Both the position numbers and the translations under genes were made by a program. From Paenibacillus massiliensis 2301065 = DSM 16942 (GTDB taxonomy: Bacteria; Bacillota; Bacilli; Paenibacillales; Paenibacillaceae), in contig NZ_KB898195.1 of the NCBI RefSeq assembly GCF_000377505.1, forward strand, positions 62,001 through 126,000: a stretch of DNA of 64,000 bases. The letters are read 5' to 3'. The notes under the pieces were generated by a model. The model was given only the letters and a program-made list of their open reading frames with translations, did not search any database and had not been told where the DNA came from. Positions within the stretch are counted from its first letter, which is position 1. Every line of letters begins with the position of its first letter. Below are positions 1 through 8,349 of this stretch, piece after piece.

Positions 1-341
1 ATTCCCTGCTCTTGCAGCACCTCTGCCACCTCCAGCGCACCGATGACACCCACAATACCATCGAAGCGCCCTGCATAAGGCTGAGTGTCGAGATGTGAAC
101 CCAGCATTACAGCTGGAGCGGATGCATCACGTCCTTCCAAGCGACCAATCACATTACCGAAGGCATCCATGTGCGTCTTCAGCCCCGCCTGCTCCATCCA
201 GCCCATGACAACCTTCACAGCCTCCAGATCCTCAGGGGACATAGCCAGTCTGCATACCCCGGTGGGACTGATCTTACCAATGCGAGATAGTGCCTCGATT
301 CGTTCCATCACTCGTTCCTGCTGAATGGCCCAGGTGTTCAA
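1..341 (-). CDS. M20-family carbamoyl/allantoate amidohydrolase, N-terminal part (cut by window edge)
   Basis: About 113 residues of the N-terminus are present; the rest lies beyond position 1. The frame opens with TTG at 341, preceded by TAAAGGAGGG at a good distance. The segment GSHLDTQPYAGRFDG matches the first metal-binding motif (His and Asp ligands) of the M20 peptidase/hydantoinase-carbamoylase family, whose members hydrolyse N-carbamoyl amino acids, allantoate or beta-ureidopropionate. It is transcribed away from the PucR regulator, in the same locus as a nitrilase-type ureidopropionase and an aminotransferase. I infer a role in hydantoin, pyrimidine or purine-ring nitrogen release. 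The exact substrate cannot be told from this fragment. Confidence 0.85.
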   Translation of the reverse strand, partial: MNTWAIQQERVMERIEALSRIGKISPTGVCRLAMSPEDLEAVKVVMGWMEQAGLKTHMDAFGNVIGRLEGRDASAPAVMLGSHLDTQPYAGRFDGIVGVIGALEVAEVLQEQG

Positions 342-651
342 CGATATCCCTCCTTTAGATAAGCGAGTAGGTAATCAAGTCAGATTTTGTTACACAAACA
401 ATCCAGAATACACGAATGATTTCTTCACACAACAACATTGATATATATACGATAAATATATTTCCCTTCGCAGTTATATATACTAACATGATATAATCCC
501 AACTATAGATGAATAAGAATGCTTTAACATTAGACATGTTGTCAAAAGGAGTGCTGTAATTTGTTACATTCTTCAAGAATGTCCGTTTGGCTCAAGCGCT
601 TGTGAAATCCTTACGTACCAACGACACTATTTAGGAAACGGGGTGCTGTAA
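342..651. other. Divergent intergenic region, carbamoylase/PucR
   Basis: This gap of about 310 bp must hold promoters for both divergent genes and probably sites for the PucR regulator. A TATAAT hexamer is visible at 492-497 on the plus strand, but no convincing -35 partner was found. A near copy of the PucR start region occurs here: GGAGTGCTGTAATTT at 549-563 resembles GGGGTGCTGTAATTG at 641-655. The upstream copy is followed by a short 14-codon reading frame starting TTG. No larger gene is apparent. Confidence 0.4.
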
Positions 652-2568
652 TTGGATTGGAGAGTTCTTTGTACCGTGGATGAGGCTTTGAACAGACCTG
701 TGTTCCAGGGAGCATACCTGATTGCAGGTCAAGCAGGAACAACCCGGCCGATTCGGTGGGTTCACATTCTGGAGACGGAGCAATTCGATTCACTGATTCA
801 TGGCGGGGAAATGATTCTGACGACAGGTATAGGCATGCAAGCGGATATGCTGACCTTCATTAACAGGCTGATCCACAGCAATGCAGCGTGCCTCTGCGTA
901 GAATTGGGGCTCCAATGTCCTGCGATCCCGGAGGACGTAATCGTCATGGCAAATGAGCAGCAATTTCCGCTCGTAGTATTCCCGCACACCGTCCGCTTCG
1001 TGGATATTACGCTGGATCTTCACTCTCTGCTCCTCACCGAGCAGCAGCGCAAGCGGAGGGAGCTGGAGCACATTACCCGCGAATTTCACCGCTTAACCCT
1101 GATGCCGCAGGGCAGTAGGAATGTTCTTCGCCTGCTCCACGAGAGTATCGGGCGCCCGCTTGTCTATCGCCCACTGGTGGGCAAAGCGATATTCCTGCCG
1201 GCCAATCTGGCCAAGGATCATCTCCATTGGCTTCAGATCATTGAGGAGTTCCACTGCACAGCAGCTCCTCTCTCTACAGAACAGATGGGTGTCATTCACG
1301 CACCAGTTCACACTAAAGAAGCATCCGGGCAGCAATCCACTATGGCTCTACCCACTCTTGCGATCCGTCCCATCGGTGCACTCGGGCAGACCTGGGCCCA
1401 CCTCGCTTTCCTGCATCACGGCGATGATACAGCCGACGAGCTCAGCCTGCTCGACTCTGCCGCCTTATCCATTGCACAGGAGCTGCTCCGCAGCCATACG
1501 CTGGAGGATCGCCGCTGGTCCACCCACCAGCAATGGCTTCAAGAGCTGGTAGAAGGACAGATCCGGGACGAGCGTCAGTTAATGGGTATGATTGGCCCAG
1601 ACTATCACGCCCTCAACGAGCGACCATATCGTATCGCGATCCTGGAGCACGAAGCCCCGAGCAGTAACATACGAGCTGACGTCAGCAGCAGCCTTTCGCA
1701 ATTCGCTCCCTCTCTCCGCCATATTCTGGAGCAGGCCGGGTACCGATTGTGGATCACCGCCAGTCCCAACAGGGTTATCCTCTTCATCACCGACCCCCAG
1801 CTTCAGCACGACAAAGAAAGACTTTTGCAGACACTCTCAGGCATTACGGGCCCTAAAGGCACTACAGGCACGATCCGTAATACAGAACATAATAGGCATA
1901 CAGATAGCATCAGCATCAGAGATACTACAGGCATCAGAAATAATACAAGCACGAGAGATACCACGAGCAGCATCACGTACAATGCGGAGAACGCCAGCAT
2001 CGCGAATCCACGACAACGTATTAGCCCAAATAACCACTTAAGCTCATTTGCCGGGACGCCCACTTCACAGGCATTGCCGATGCAGATAGCAGCCTTGATC
2101 ATTGGCGTCAGCCATGTGCATACAGGGCTTGCCGCAGCTACTGCAGCATATCAGGAAGGAGTACAGGCACTGAATCTGTACCCTTGTATTCGCCAACCAC
2201 TACTGTTCTACGAGGATTTGGGTATTTTTCAGCTACTTCCACACTTGAACGATGGCCATACCTTACAGCGCTTTATCGCCTCCTACCTCGGACCACTCAT
2301 CAGTCACGACGAGATCAAGGGTAGCGAGCTCCTGCTCACACTCAAGGTATATCTCGATAACGATGGCTCCAAGCAAATGGCTGCCCGGCAATTATTCATC
2401 GTCCGCCAATCCCTGTATTACCGCCTGGACAAAATCACCGAGCTGCTGGGAGCAGAGTTCATGCAGGCCGAGCACCGCCTCTCCATACAGGTTGCGATTC
2501 GAGCCTATCAGCTCCTGTATCCCGAGAAGCTCAAGCTTCCGAACCGTACCGCCTCTCTCCAACAATAG
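652..2568 (+). CDS. PucR-family transcriptional regulator
   Basis: A 638-residue regulator. Residues about 5-125 form the PucR N-terminal domain (VLCTVDEALNRPVFQGAYLI, then RWVHILE). The middle has the degenerate GGDEF-like region of the CdaR/PucR class. Residues about 575-630 are the C-terminal helix-turn-helix of this family (KQMAARQLFIVRQSLYYRLDK). PucR proteins control purine, pyrimidine and other nitrogen catabolic operons, which fits both flanks. The TTG start at 652 lies after a GGGGTG ribosome site. Odd: residues about 398-471 are a Thr/Asn/Ser/Arg-rich low-complexity insert encoded by short imperfect repeats, not typical of the family and probably disordered. It converges on the aminotransferase gene. 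Confidence 0.88.
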   Translation: MDWRVLCTVDEALNRPVFQGAYLIAGQAGTTRPIRWVHILETEQFDSLIHGGEMILTTGIGMQADMLTFINRLIHSNAACLCVELGLQCPAIPEDVIVMANEQQFPLVVFPHTVRFVDITLDLHSLLLTEQQRKRRELEHITREFHRLTLMPQGSRNVLRLLHESIGRPLVYRPLVGKAIFLPANLAKDHLHWLQIIEEFHCTAAPLSTEQMGVIHAPVHTKEASGQQSTMALPTLAIRPIGALGQTWAHLAFLHHGDDTADELSLLDSAALSIAQELLRSHTLEDRRWSTHQQWLQELVEGQIRDERQLMGMIGPDYHALNERPYRIAILEHEAPSSNIRADVSSSLSQFAPSLRHILEQAGYRLWITASPNRVILFITDPQLQHDKERLLQTLSGITGPKGTTGTIRNTEHNRHTDSISIRDTTGIRNNTSTRDTTSSITYNAENASIANPRQRISPNNHLSSFAGTPTSQALPMQIAALIIGVSHVHTGLAAATAAYQEGVQALNLYPCIRQPLLFYEDLGIFQLLPHLNDGHTLQRFIASYLGPLISHDEIKGSELLLTLKVYLDNDGSKQMAARQLFIVRQSLYYRLDKITELLGAEFMQAEHRLSIQVAIRAYQLLYPEKLKLPNRTASLQQ

Positions 2569-2595
2569 CCAGACATCATTGACATTTCAGATTAC

Positions 2596-2674
2596 GAAGA
2601 CTTCAACAGAAGACTTCGACAGGAGACTTCAACAAGAGACTTCAACAAGAGACTTCAACAAGAGACTTCAGAGA
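2596..2674. repeat. 13-bp tandem repeat, about six units
   Basis: Units of GAGACTTCAACAA occur head to tail: three perfect copies at 2623-2661, with imperfect units at 2596-2608, 2609-2621 and 2662-2674. The tract fills the gap between the convergent ends of the PucR gene and the aminotransferase gene. No hairpin terminator is evident here. Function is unknown; such tracts change copy number by slippage. Confidence 0.9.
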
Positions 2675-2686
2675 AGCTTGATTCAC

Positions 2687-4117
2687 TCATGTCGCTTCAC
2701 CCACAAGCCCATCAAGCCGACTGATACTCATAACCTGTAAAAGCGTCTGGATGATGAATTCCACATCCTCATCCGTGGAGGATAGAGGGGGCGCCAGCGT
2801 CAGCACGTTGTTAAATCCAGCGACGGTGTCTCCATTTTTGCCAATGATCAGCCCTCTTTGCTTACACTCAGCTATAATCCCTGTAATGACAGACAACGGG
2901 ACTGGTTCCTTGGTCTGCTTATCCGTGACCAGCTCAATCCCGAGCATGAAGCCGAAGCAGCGTATATCACCTACGAGCGGATGATCATGGAGAGCAGCCA
3001 ATCGCTGATGGAGACGCTCGCCGAGCAGCTGCGATCGTTCCACCAGTCGCTCTCTCTCCATGATCTCCAGATTACGCAGTGCCAGTGCACAAGCCGCAGG
3101 GTTGCCGCCGAACGTATTCACATGACGAAGGTGGCCGTGCAGCTCGGAATCCTTGAAGGCTTCATAGATCTCCTTGCGAACAGCAGTTGCCGATAGCGGA
3201 AGATAGCCGCTGGTCAGCCCCTTGGCCATCGTGATCACATCCGGGCGAATGCCGAAGTTCTGATGCCCGAACTTGCGGCCCGAGCGTCCGAATCCGCAGA
3301 TCACTTCATCCATGATGAGCAGCACGCCATGACGCGTACAGATATCGCGGACCTTCTGTACATATGATGCCTCTGGCACCAGTAGGCCGCCACCCGTAAT
3401 GACAGGCTCCATAATGACGGCCGCTACCGTCTCTGCCCCCTCCCAGATGATCATGTCCTCAACCGCCTGCGCACACTGCTCACTGAACTGCTCCAGTGTC
3501 AACCCTGCCGGGCGGCGGTAGCTGTCCGGAGGGCTCACATGCAGGAAGCCTCCCGCCAAGGGCTCATACTTGAACTTGCGCTGTGCCTGGCCCGTGGCGG
3601 ACAGGGCGCCGAGCGAGCTGCCATGATACCCCCGGTATCTTGCAATGAATTTGTGCCGATAATGCTGTCCGATCTGTTGCTGATATTGACGGACTATTTT
3701 AAAAGCAACCTCATTGGCCTCTGATCCACTGTTGGAGAAGAAGATGACATAGTCCCCCTCCAGCCACTCATTCAGCTTCTCAGCTAGTTGAATCGCCGGC
3801 AGATGACTCTGGGTGAGTGGAAAATAAGGCAGAGCCGCCAGCTGATCATATGCAGCCTGAGCCAGCTCCGTTCTCCCGTACCCGACATTGACACACCACA
3901 TGCCTGACATGCCATCCAGATATTTATTGCCCTCCAGGTCGGTAATCCATGAGCCTTCACCTCGAACGCCAACCATGGGACGGTGATCCTCCCGGTAAGG
4001 CAGGATGTTGTGCCACAGGTACTTGCGGTCCTTGTCTAACGCCTGCTCCATCTCGTCGGTTGCCTGCATCAGGTCGCTCATCTCCTTTTTTATATCCACG
4101 ATTCTATACTTCTGCAT
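2687..4117 (-). CDS. Class III (omega) aminotransferase, probable beta-alanine or amine:pyruvate type
   Basis: A 476-residue PLP enzyme of normal length for class III aminotransferases. Visible are the phosphate-binding segment SNSGSEANE, the aspartate motif IMDEVICGFGRSG and the PLP lysine in MAKGLTSGY near residue 299. Family members transfer the amino group of beta-alanine, omega-amino acids or diamines to pyruvate or 2-oxoglutarate. It follows the ureidopropionase gene on the same strand, which suggests it removes the amino group of beta-alanine to give malonate semialdehyde. I chose ATG 4117 (AGAGGA just upstream); ATG 4078 or the TTG at 4135 are alternatives. The amino acceptor is not predictable from sequence alone. 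Confidence 0.87.
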   Translation of the reverse strand: MQKYRIVDIKKEMSDLMQATDEMEQALDKDRKYLWHNILPYREDHRPMVGVRGEGSWITDLEGNKYLDGMSGMWCVNVGYGRTELAQAAYDQLAALPYFPLTQSHLPAIQLAEKLNEWLEGDYVIFFSNSGSEANEVAFKIVRQYQQQIGQHYRHKFIARYRGYHGSSLGALSATGQAQRKFKYEPLAGGFLHVSPPDSYRRPAGLTLEQFSEQCAQAVEDMIIWEGAETVAAVIMEPVITGGGLLVPEASYVQKVRDICTRHGVLLIMDEVICGFGRSGRKFGHQNFGIRPDVITMAKGLTSGYLPLSATAVRKEIYEAFKDSELHGHLRHVNTFGGNPAACALALRNLEIMERERLVERSQLLGERLHQRLAALHDHPLVGDIRCFGFMLGIELVTDKQTKEPVPLSVITGIIAECKQRGLIIGKNGDTVAGFNNVLTLAPPLSSTDEDVEFIIQTLLQVMSISRLDGLVGEAT

Positions 4118-4295
4118 CGATCCTCTAGCCAGCAAAAACTACGCCTGTCTTTCCACATGTGCGATACCCACGCGTTATCCTTCGATTTTCCATACGTCTA
4201 TGCTCGTTCATCGAGCCACACTTCATTCTTATCTCAATCGGCGTAAGCCCATGATCTGTAAGCCTTACACCACCACAAGGCCCACAGACCACTCG

Positions 4296-5177
4296 CTATA
4301 TACTGGATAGCTGCTGGTAGGTCTCGGGACGCCGATCCCTGTAGAACTGCCAGCTCTCTCGCACCTCGCGAATCAGCTTCTTGTTCATGTCTCCCAGCAC
4401 GATCTCGGTATGATCCCGGCTACCCATGGCGACGAAGCTCCCGCGCGGGTCCACCAGATAGGACTGTCCATAGAATTCCCCCATACTCCAAGGGGCTTCG
4501 GTGCCCACCCGGTTAATGGCCGCAACGTAATATCCATTGGCTACCGCATGCGCTGGCTGCTCCAGCTTCCACAGATATTCCGATGTACCTGCGACAGTCG
4601 CCGACGGGTTGAAGACAATCTCCGCACCATTCAGCCCTAGCATTCTTGCACCCTCGGGAAAGTGACGATCATAGCAAATGTATACCCCTACTTTGGCATA
4701 CGCCGTATCAAAGACGGGATATCCAAGGTTGCCCGGTTTGAAGTAATACTTTTCCCAGAAGCCCGCCACACCCTTCCCTGCCCCAACATGTGGAATATGA
4801 TGCTTACGATACTTGCCCAGGTAGCTCCCATCTGCATCAATGACAGCTGCGGTGTTGTAATAGGTAGCGATACCCTCTCGCTCATAGACAGGCAGCACAA
4901 TGACGACAGACAGTTCTTTGGCGAGCTCCTGAAAGCGGCGTACTGTGGGTCCTCCCGGAATCTCCTCGGCAGCCCCGTACCATTTAGAGATTTGCTCGGC
5001 GCAGAAGTAAGGTCCATAGAAAATCTCCTGTAGGCCGATAATCTTGGCCCCTTGGGCTGCAGCCTCACGAACCAGACTCTCATGCTGCTCCACTGCAGCT
5101 TGCTTGTGTGCTTCCACGGCTTCATCACCATGCAGTGGATGCATGGCCTGAATCATTCCGATTGTTACCGTATCCAT
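4296..5177 (-). CDS. Nitrilase-superfamily amidohydrolase, probable beta-ureidopropionase
   Basis: A 293-residue member of the carbon-nitrogen hydrolase superfamily. The catalytic triad is visible: Glu in GLQEIF, Lys in LGKYRKHHIPH and Cys in VGVYICYDRHFPEGAR. The KYRKHHIPH and CYDRHFPE segments are typical of N-carbamoyl-beta-alanine amidohydrolase and N-carbamoylputrescine amidase. With an aminotransferase downstream and a pyrimidine-type importer upstream, the third step of reductive uracil/thymine breakdown (releasing beta-alanine, CO2 and ammonia) is the best reading. The ATG at 5177 follows GAAGGAGG with good spacing. N-carbamoylputrescine amidase is the main alternative. The enzyme should be cytoplasmic. 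Confidence 0.88.
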   Translation of the reverse strand: MDTVTIGMIQAMHPLHGDEAVEAHKQAAVEQHESLVREAAAQGAKIIGLQEIFYGPYFCAEQISKWYGAAEEIPGGPTVRRFQELAKELSVVIVLPVYEREGIATYYNTAAVIDADGSYLGKYRKHHIPHVGAGKGVAGFWEKYYFKPGNLGYPVFDTAYAKVGVYICYDRHFPEGARMLGLNGAEIVFNPSATVAGTSEYLWKLEQPAHAVANGYYVAAINRVGTEAPWSMGEFYGQSYLVDPRGSFVAMGSRDHTEIVLGDMNKKLIREVRESWQFYRDRRPETYQQLSSI

Positions 5178-5239
5178 GTGCAGCCTCCTTCGTCATTTCA
5201 CTCTCGTTATGTCACCATCCAGCTATTTCGTCGTTTTTG

Positions 5240-5273
5240 CTTACTTTTCGCTACTCCTTACTTTTCGCTACTG
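5240..5273. repeat. 17-bp direct repeat, two copies plus a degenerate third
   Basis: CTTACTTTTCGCTACT occurs at 5240-5255 and again at 5257-5272, with a decayed third copy following. The repeat lies between the substrate-binding protein gene and the amidohydrolase gene. No function is evident. Confidence 0.75.
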
Positions 5274-5348
5274 CTGACTTTTCTCACCTAGACATCACTG
5301 ATGAACCACTTGCCATTCTGTTTAAATAATATCCACCACGCCCACACC

Positions 5349-6425
5349 TTATGGCTTAGAAGCAAGCTCCATAATCTCATGGGTATAAGCTTTCTCCAGA
5401 TCAGCAGGCTGCTTAATAACGCCGAATTGGTGGGCAATATCTGCCGTCTGCTTGAACATCGCATCATCAATCTGCCCCATGCGTGCAGCGTCCATCCCAT
5501 TGGGCAAAATCAGCTTGGCAACCTCCTCCATCATCTTCAGCTGATGCTCTCTTGAGGTACTCCCTTGCTCTGCTTGCTTCATGACGATATCTACCGCCTC
5601 TTCCGGGTTATCGATCGCGTCCTTCCACCCCTTCAGGGATGCCCGAACGAACTTGGCGGCCGTCTCCTTGTTCCCCTCCAGCCAATCCCCGTTCGCGAAC
5701 AGGTTATCCTCAAGCATCGCCACACCTTCATCATTCATGTCGATGACAATCAGTTCATCGGCGCTCACACCTTGCTCCAGCACTACCTGATATTCGTTGT
5801 AGGTCATAGCCGAGGCTGCATCCAGCTCGCCAGATATGAATTGATCCATCGTAAAGCCCTGCTTGGCAAATTCGAGATCCTTCGCTGGGTCAAGCTGATA
5901 TTTGTCAAATAGAGCCAGCACCTCAAATTCGTTGCCACCCATCCAATTCCCTACCTTCTTACCCTTCAGCCCCACCGGGCTATCTATTCCAGAATCCTTC
6001 TTCGCGACCAGCACCAGCCCGCTCTTCTGGAAGATCTGTGCGATCTGAACAAGTGGCATCTCCTGCTCCTGATGCGCTAGCAGACTCGCCACCCAGTCCA
6101 CACCGATATCCGCTGCACCACTCGCCACCTGCTGCTCTGGCACGATATCCGGGCCACCAGGCAGAATCTCGACCTGAAGCCCCTCTTCCTCATAGTAGCC
6201 TTTATCCAGAGCTACGAAGTATCCAGCGAACTGTGCCTGTGGCACCCACTTGAGCTGCAGCCTCACCTCGGCGGGCTGTGCTCGCGAGTCAGCACCGTCC
6301 GTTCCTTCCACAGCAATTCCGCTTCCTGCACCTCCGTTGCCTGCACATCCGGCAAGCATGAGCGTGAGCACCAGCACACCCAATCCGACCGCACGTGAGT
6401 AAGCACGTTGTACATGTTGGCCCAT
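5349..6425 (-). CDS. NMT1/THI5-type ABC transporter substrate-binding lipoprotein
   Basis: A 358-residue exported lipoprotein: the signal peptide ends in a lipobox LMLAGC near residues 22-27. The mature part begins VRLQLKWVPQAQFAGYFVAL and continues GADIGVDW-type segments, which mark the NMT1/THI5-like family that binds pyrimidine precursors, riboflavin or related heterocycles. The ATG at 6425 follows GGGGGAGAG. Two permeases and an ATPase follow upstream on the same strand, so the importer is complete. From the surrounding catabolic genes I infer uptake of a pyrimidine, hydantoin or ureido compound. A thiamine-precursor role is possible, but no thiamine genes or riboswitch are seen. Confidence 0.88.
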   Translation of the reverse strand: MGQHVQRAYSRAVGLGVLVLTLMLAGCAGNGGAGSGIAVEGTDGADSRAQPAEVRLQLKWVPQAQFAGYFVALDKGYYEEEGLQVEILPGGPDIVPEQQVASGAADIGVDWVASLLAHQEQEMPLVQIAQIFQKSGLVLVAKKDSGIDSPVGLKGKKVGNWMGGNEFEVLALFDKYQLDPAKDLEFAKQGFTMDQFISGELDAASAMTYNEYQVVLEQGVSADELIVIDMNDEGVAMLEDNLFANGDWLEGNKETAAKFVRASLKGWKDAIDNPEEAVDIVMKQAEQGSTSREHQLKMMEEVAKLILPNGMDAARMGQIDDAMFKQTADIAHQFGVIKQPADLEKAYTHEIMELASKP

Positions 6426-6549
6426 ACGCTCTCCCCCTTATTTCTAAATACGATCACTTCACCGCAAGCAACAGCAGCATGCTGCAACAATCCCAGAAGT
6501 ATTCTGCAGGGCAACCAACCATACTTCAAGGTTCTATCGCACCACTGAG

Positions 6550-6637
6550 ATTCGTACACCAGAATTCGTACATTAGAACTCATACACACTAGAGTCCATA
6601 CACACTAGAATTGATACAATGGAGTTCACACACCAAG
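6550..6637. repeat. Degenerate 14-16-bp tandem repeat, six units
   Basis: Six head-to-tail units share the pattern (A/G)TTCRTACAC-ACTAGA: 6550-6563, 6564-6577, 6578-6593, 6594-6609, 6610-6623 and 6624-6637. Units three and four are nearly identical 16-mers. The tract occupies the gap between the second permease gene and the binding-protein gene. No protein-coding role is evident. Confidence 0.75.
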
Positions 6638-6685
6638 GATCGATCACATCAAAAATTCTCAGTATACATAGCTCCACAGTCCCCC

Positions 6686-7546
6686 TCATGTGCGCTGGGA
6701 GGCATGCCAGCGCAAGAGTAGCCGCTCCAGGCTGTCAGCTAGCAGATAGAATGCAATACCTGCCAGTGCAGCAATGACGATACAGGCCCAGCCTAGCGGC
6801 ATCTTGGCTACCTTGATCGAGTTGGACAACAGATACCCCAACCCCTTCGAGGAATAAAAGAATTCACCCACGATTGCTCCAATCATTGCGGCAGTCGTGT
6901 TGACCTTAAGTGCTGTCAGCACATAAGGAAGGCTATTGTAAATGCGTACATATCGAAAAATCTGCCAACGACTCGCCGCATTCGCCTGCATGAAATCCAT
7001 CGCCAGCGGATCTACCGCGGTCAGCCCCTTGTAGGCACCTACCGCCATGGCAGCCATTGTCGTCACAGATACAATGGCCATCCGCGAGCCCATCCCATCC
7101 CCGAACCATAGGTTCGTAATCGGGGCAAGCGCCACAATTGGTACAGCATTCAGAGCAGCCACCAACCATACGCCACCACTCCCCCACCTTGGCCAGAAGG
7201 TCGCACAGACAGCTATAATCAATCCCAAGGAAGAGCCAACCGCTAGGCCCAGCACCGCTTCACTCAGCGTATAACCTGCATAAGCAAGCAGTAGCGCGGC
7301 ATTCTCATATGCAGCCTGCGCGATGGTTGAAGGCAAGGGCAACTGATACGTACGAAGATTCAATACGTCATGCACCACTCGACCCTGCCAGAGCACCAAG
7401 AACAGAATACCTGCCACTAGGGGAAGAAGCAGGCTTCGTATCGACTCAATACTGCGAGCGCTCCTTGGACGCCGTAGCGGAGCAGCTCCTACCTCCATCT
7501 GTGGCGACGGCCATCCTGCCTCTGCGGCATCTCCCTTCATCCTCAT
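6686..7546 (-). CDS. ABC transporter permease (NMT1/ThiX-type importer)
   Basis: A 286-residue inner-membrane permease with about six hydrophobic segments and a hydrophilic N-terminal tail of about 40 residues. The cytoplasmic EAA-type loop is visible in the segment DFMQANAASRWQIFRYV, where the ATPase docks. It belongs to the SsuC/TauC/ThiX-like BPD_transp_1 family. The start overlaps the end of the preceding permease gene (AGAGGAGG upstream; ATG 7546 or 7540). Two different permeases with one ATPase suggest a heterodimeric membrane channel. Confidence 0.88.
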   Translation of the reverse strand: MRMKGDAAEAGWPSPQMEVGAAPLRRPRSARSIESIRSLLLPLVAGILFLVLWQGRVVHDVLNLRTYQLPLPSTIAQAAYENAALLLAYAGYTLSEAVLGLAVGSSLGLIIAVCATFWPRWGSGGVWLVAALNAVPIVALAPITNLWFGDGMGSRMAIVSVTTMAAMAVGAYKGLTAVDPLAMDFMQANAASRWQIFRYVRIYNSLPYVLTALKVNTTAAMIGAIVGEFFYSSKGLGYLLSNSIKVAKMPLGWACIVIAALAGIAFYLLADSLERLLLRWHASQRT

Positions 7547-8349
7547 GCACCTCCTCTGCGCAAATCAGGCTGCCAGGGAGCCACCCGCCGCTCAAGCCAG
7601 CTAATGAACAGATAGCTCGCTACCCCAAGCACAGCTCCAGTCATGACCGTACACCAGAACATATAGGCATGTGACGGTCCATAGTAGAGATTCCGCAGCA
7701 TAATGACACCAATCCCACGACGCGCACCCATCAGCTCTACTAGAATGGCTCCCGTTACCGCTAGTGGAGCCGCAATCTTAAGACCGTTGAACATGGCCGG
7801 CAGTGCCGCAGGCACACGCAGCTTCACATACACCTGCCAAGGCTTGGCTGCACAGGAAGCCATTAATTCAAGCTCAGTCGGAGACACACTCCTGAGTCCC
7901 TTGAGCATATTCAACGTCACAGGGAAGAAGGTAATATAGCCAGCAATCAGAACGCGTGCGATGTTCTCATCACGGACAATACCATAGAGAATCGGGGCAA
8001 GACCTAGCACGGGAATCATCTGCGAGGCCACCGCATAAGGAAGAGCTGCCTGCTCGATCCAGCGGGACATACTCATGACTACAGCCAGTAGAATGCCCCC
8101 CACGGCTCCCAGAAGGAAGCCCCAAGTCGCATTCAAGAGTGTAATTCCGCCCTCCTTGAATAGCGTTGGGTAATAGCGCGATAGCTCAGCTACCAATTCA
8201 TGAATGTAAGGGAGTTTGGACTGGGCCAGCGGAGTCTGCACGATATGGAGCAGCATCCAGGAAGCAGACTGCCACAATATAAACAGCGCGGTCAGCCACA
8301 TCAGCGCAGGCAGCAGACGCCCATGCACACGCAGCACACCATCCTTCAC
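7543..8349 (-). CDS. ABC transporter permease (NMT1/ThiX-type importer)
   Basis: A 268-residue permease, the partner of the one at 6686-7546. It has about six transmembrane segments and an EAA-like loop in ELMASCAAKPWQVYVKLRVP. The GTG start at 8349 lies after GGGGAGG and overlaps the ATPase stop by four bases (GTGA), a sign of translational coupling. It is of the same family as nitrate/sulfonate/pyrimidine-precursor permeases. The second permease starts on its stop codon in turn. Confidence 0.88.
   Translation of the reverse strand: MKDGVLRVHGRLLPALMWLTALFILWQSASWMLLHIVQTPLAQSKLPYIHELVAELSRYYPTLFKEGGITLLNATWGFLLGAVGGILLAVVMSMSRWIEQAALPYAVASQMIPVLGLAPILYGIVRDENIARVLIAGYITFFPVTLNMLKGLRSVSPTELELMASCAAKPWQVYVKLRVPAALPAMFNGLKIAAPLAVTGAILVELMGARRGIGVIMLRNLYYGPSHAYMFWCTVMTGAVLGVASYLFISWLERRVAPWQPDLRRGGA

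Noticed and set aside
2596..2674. Possible CRISPR array
   Set aside because: Units are 13 bp with no spacers and no cas genes; it is a simple tandem repeat.
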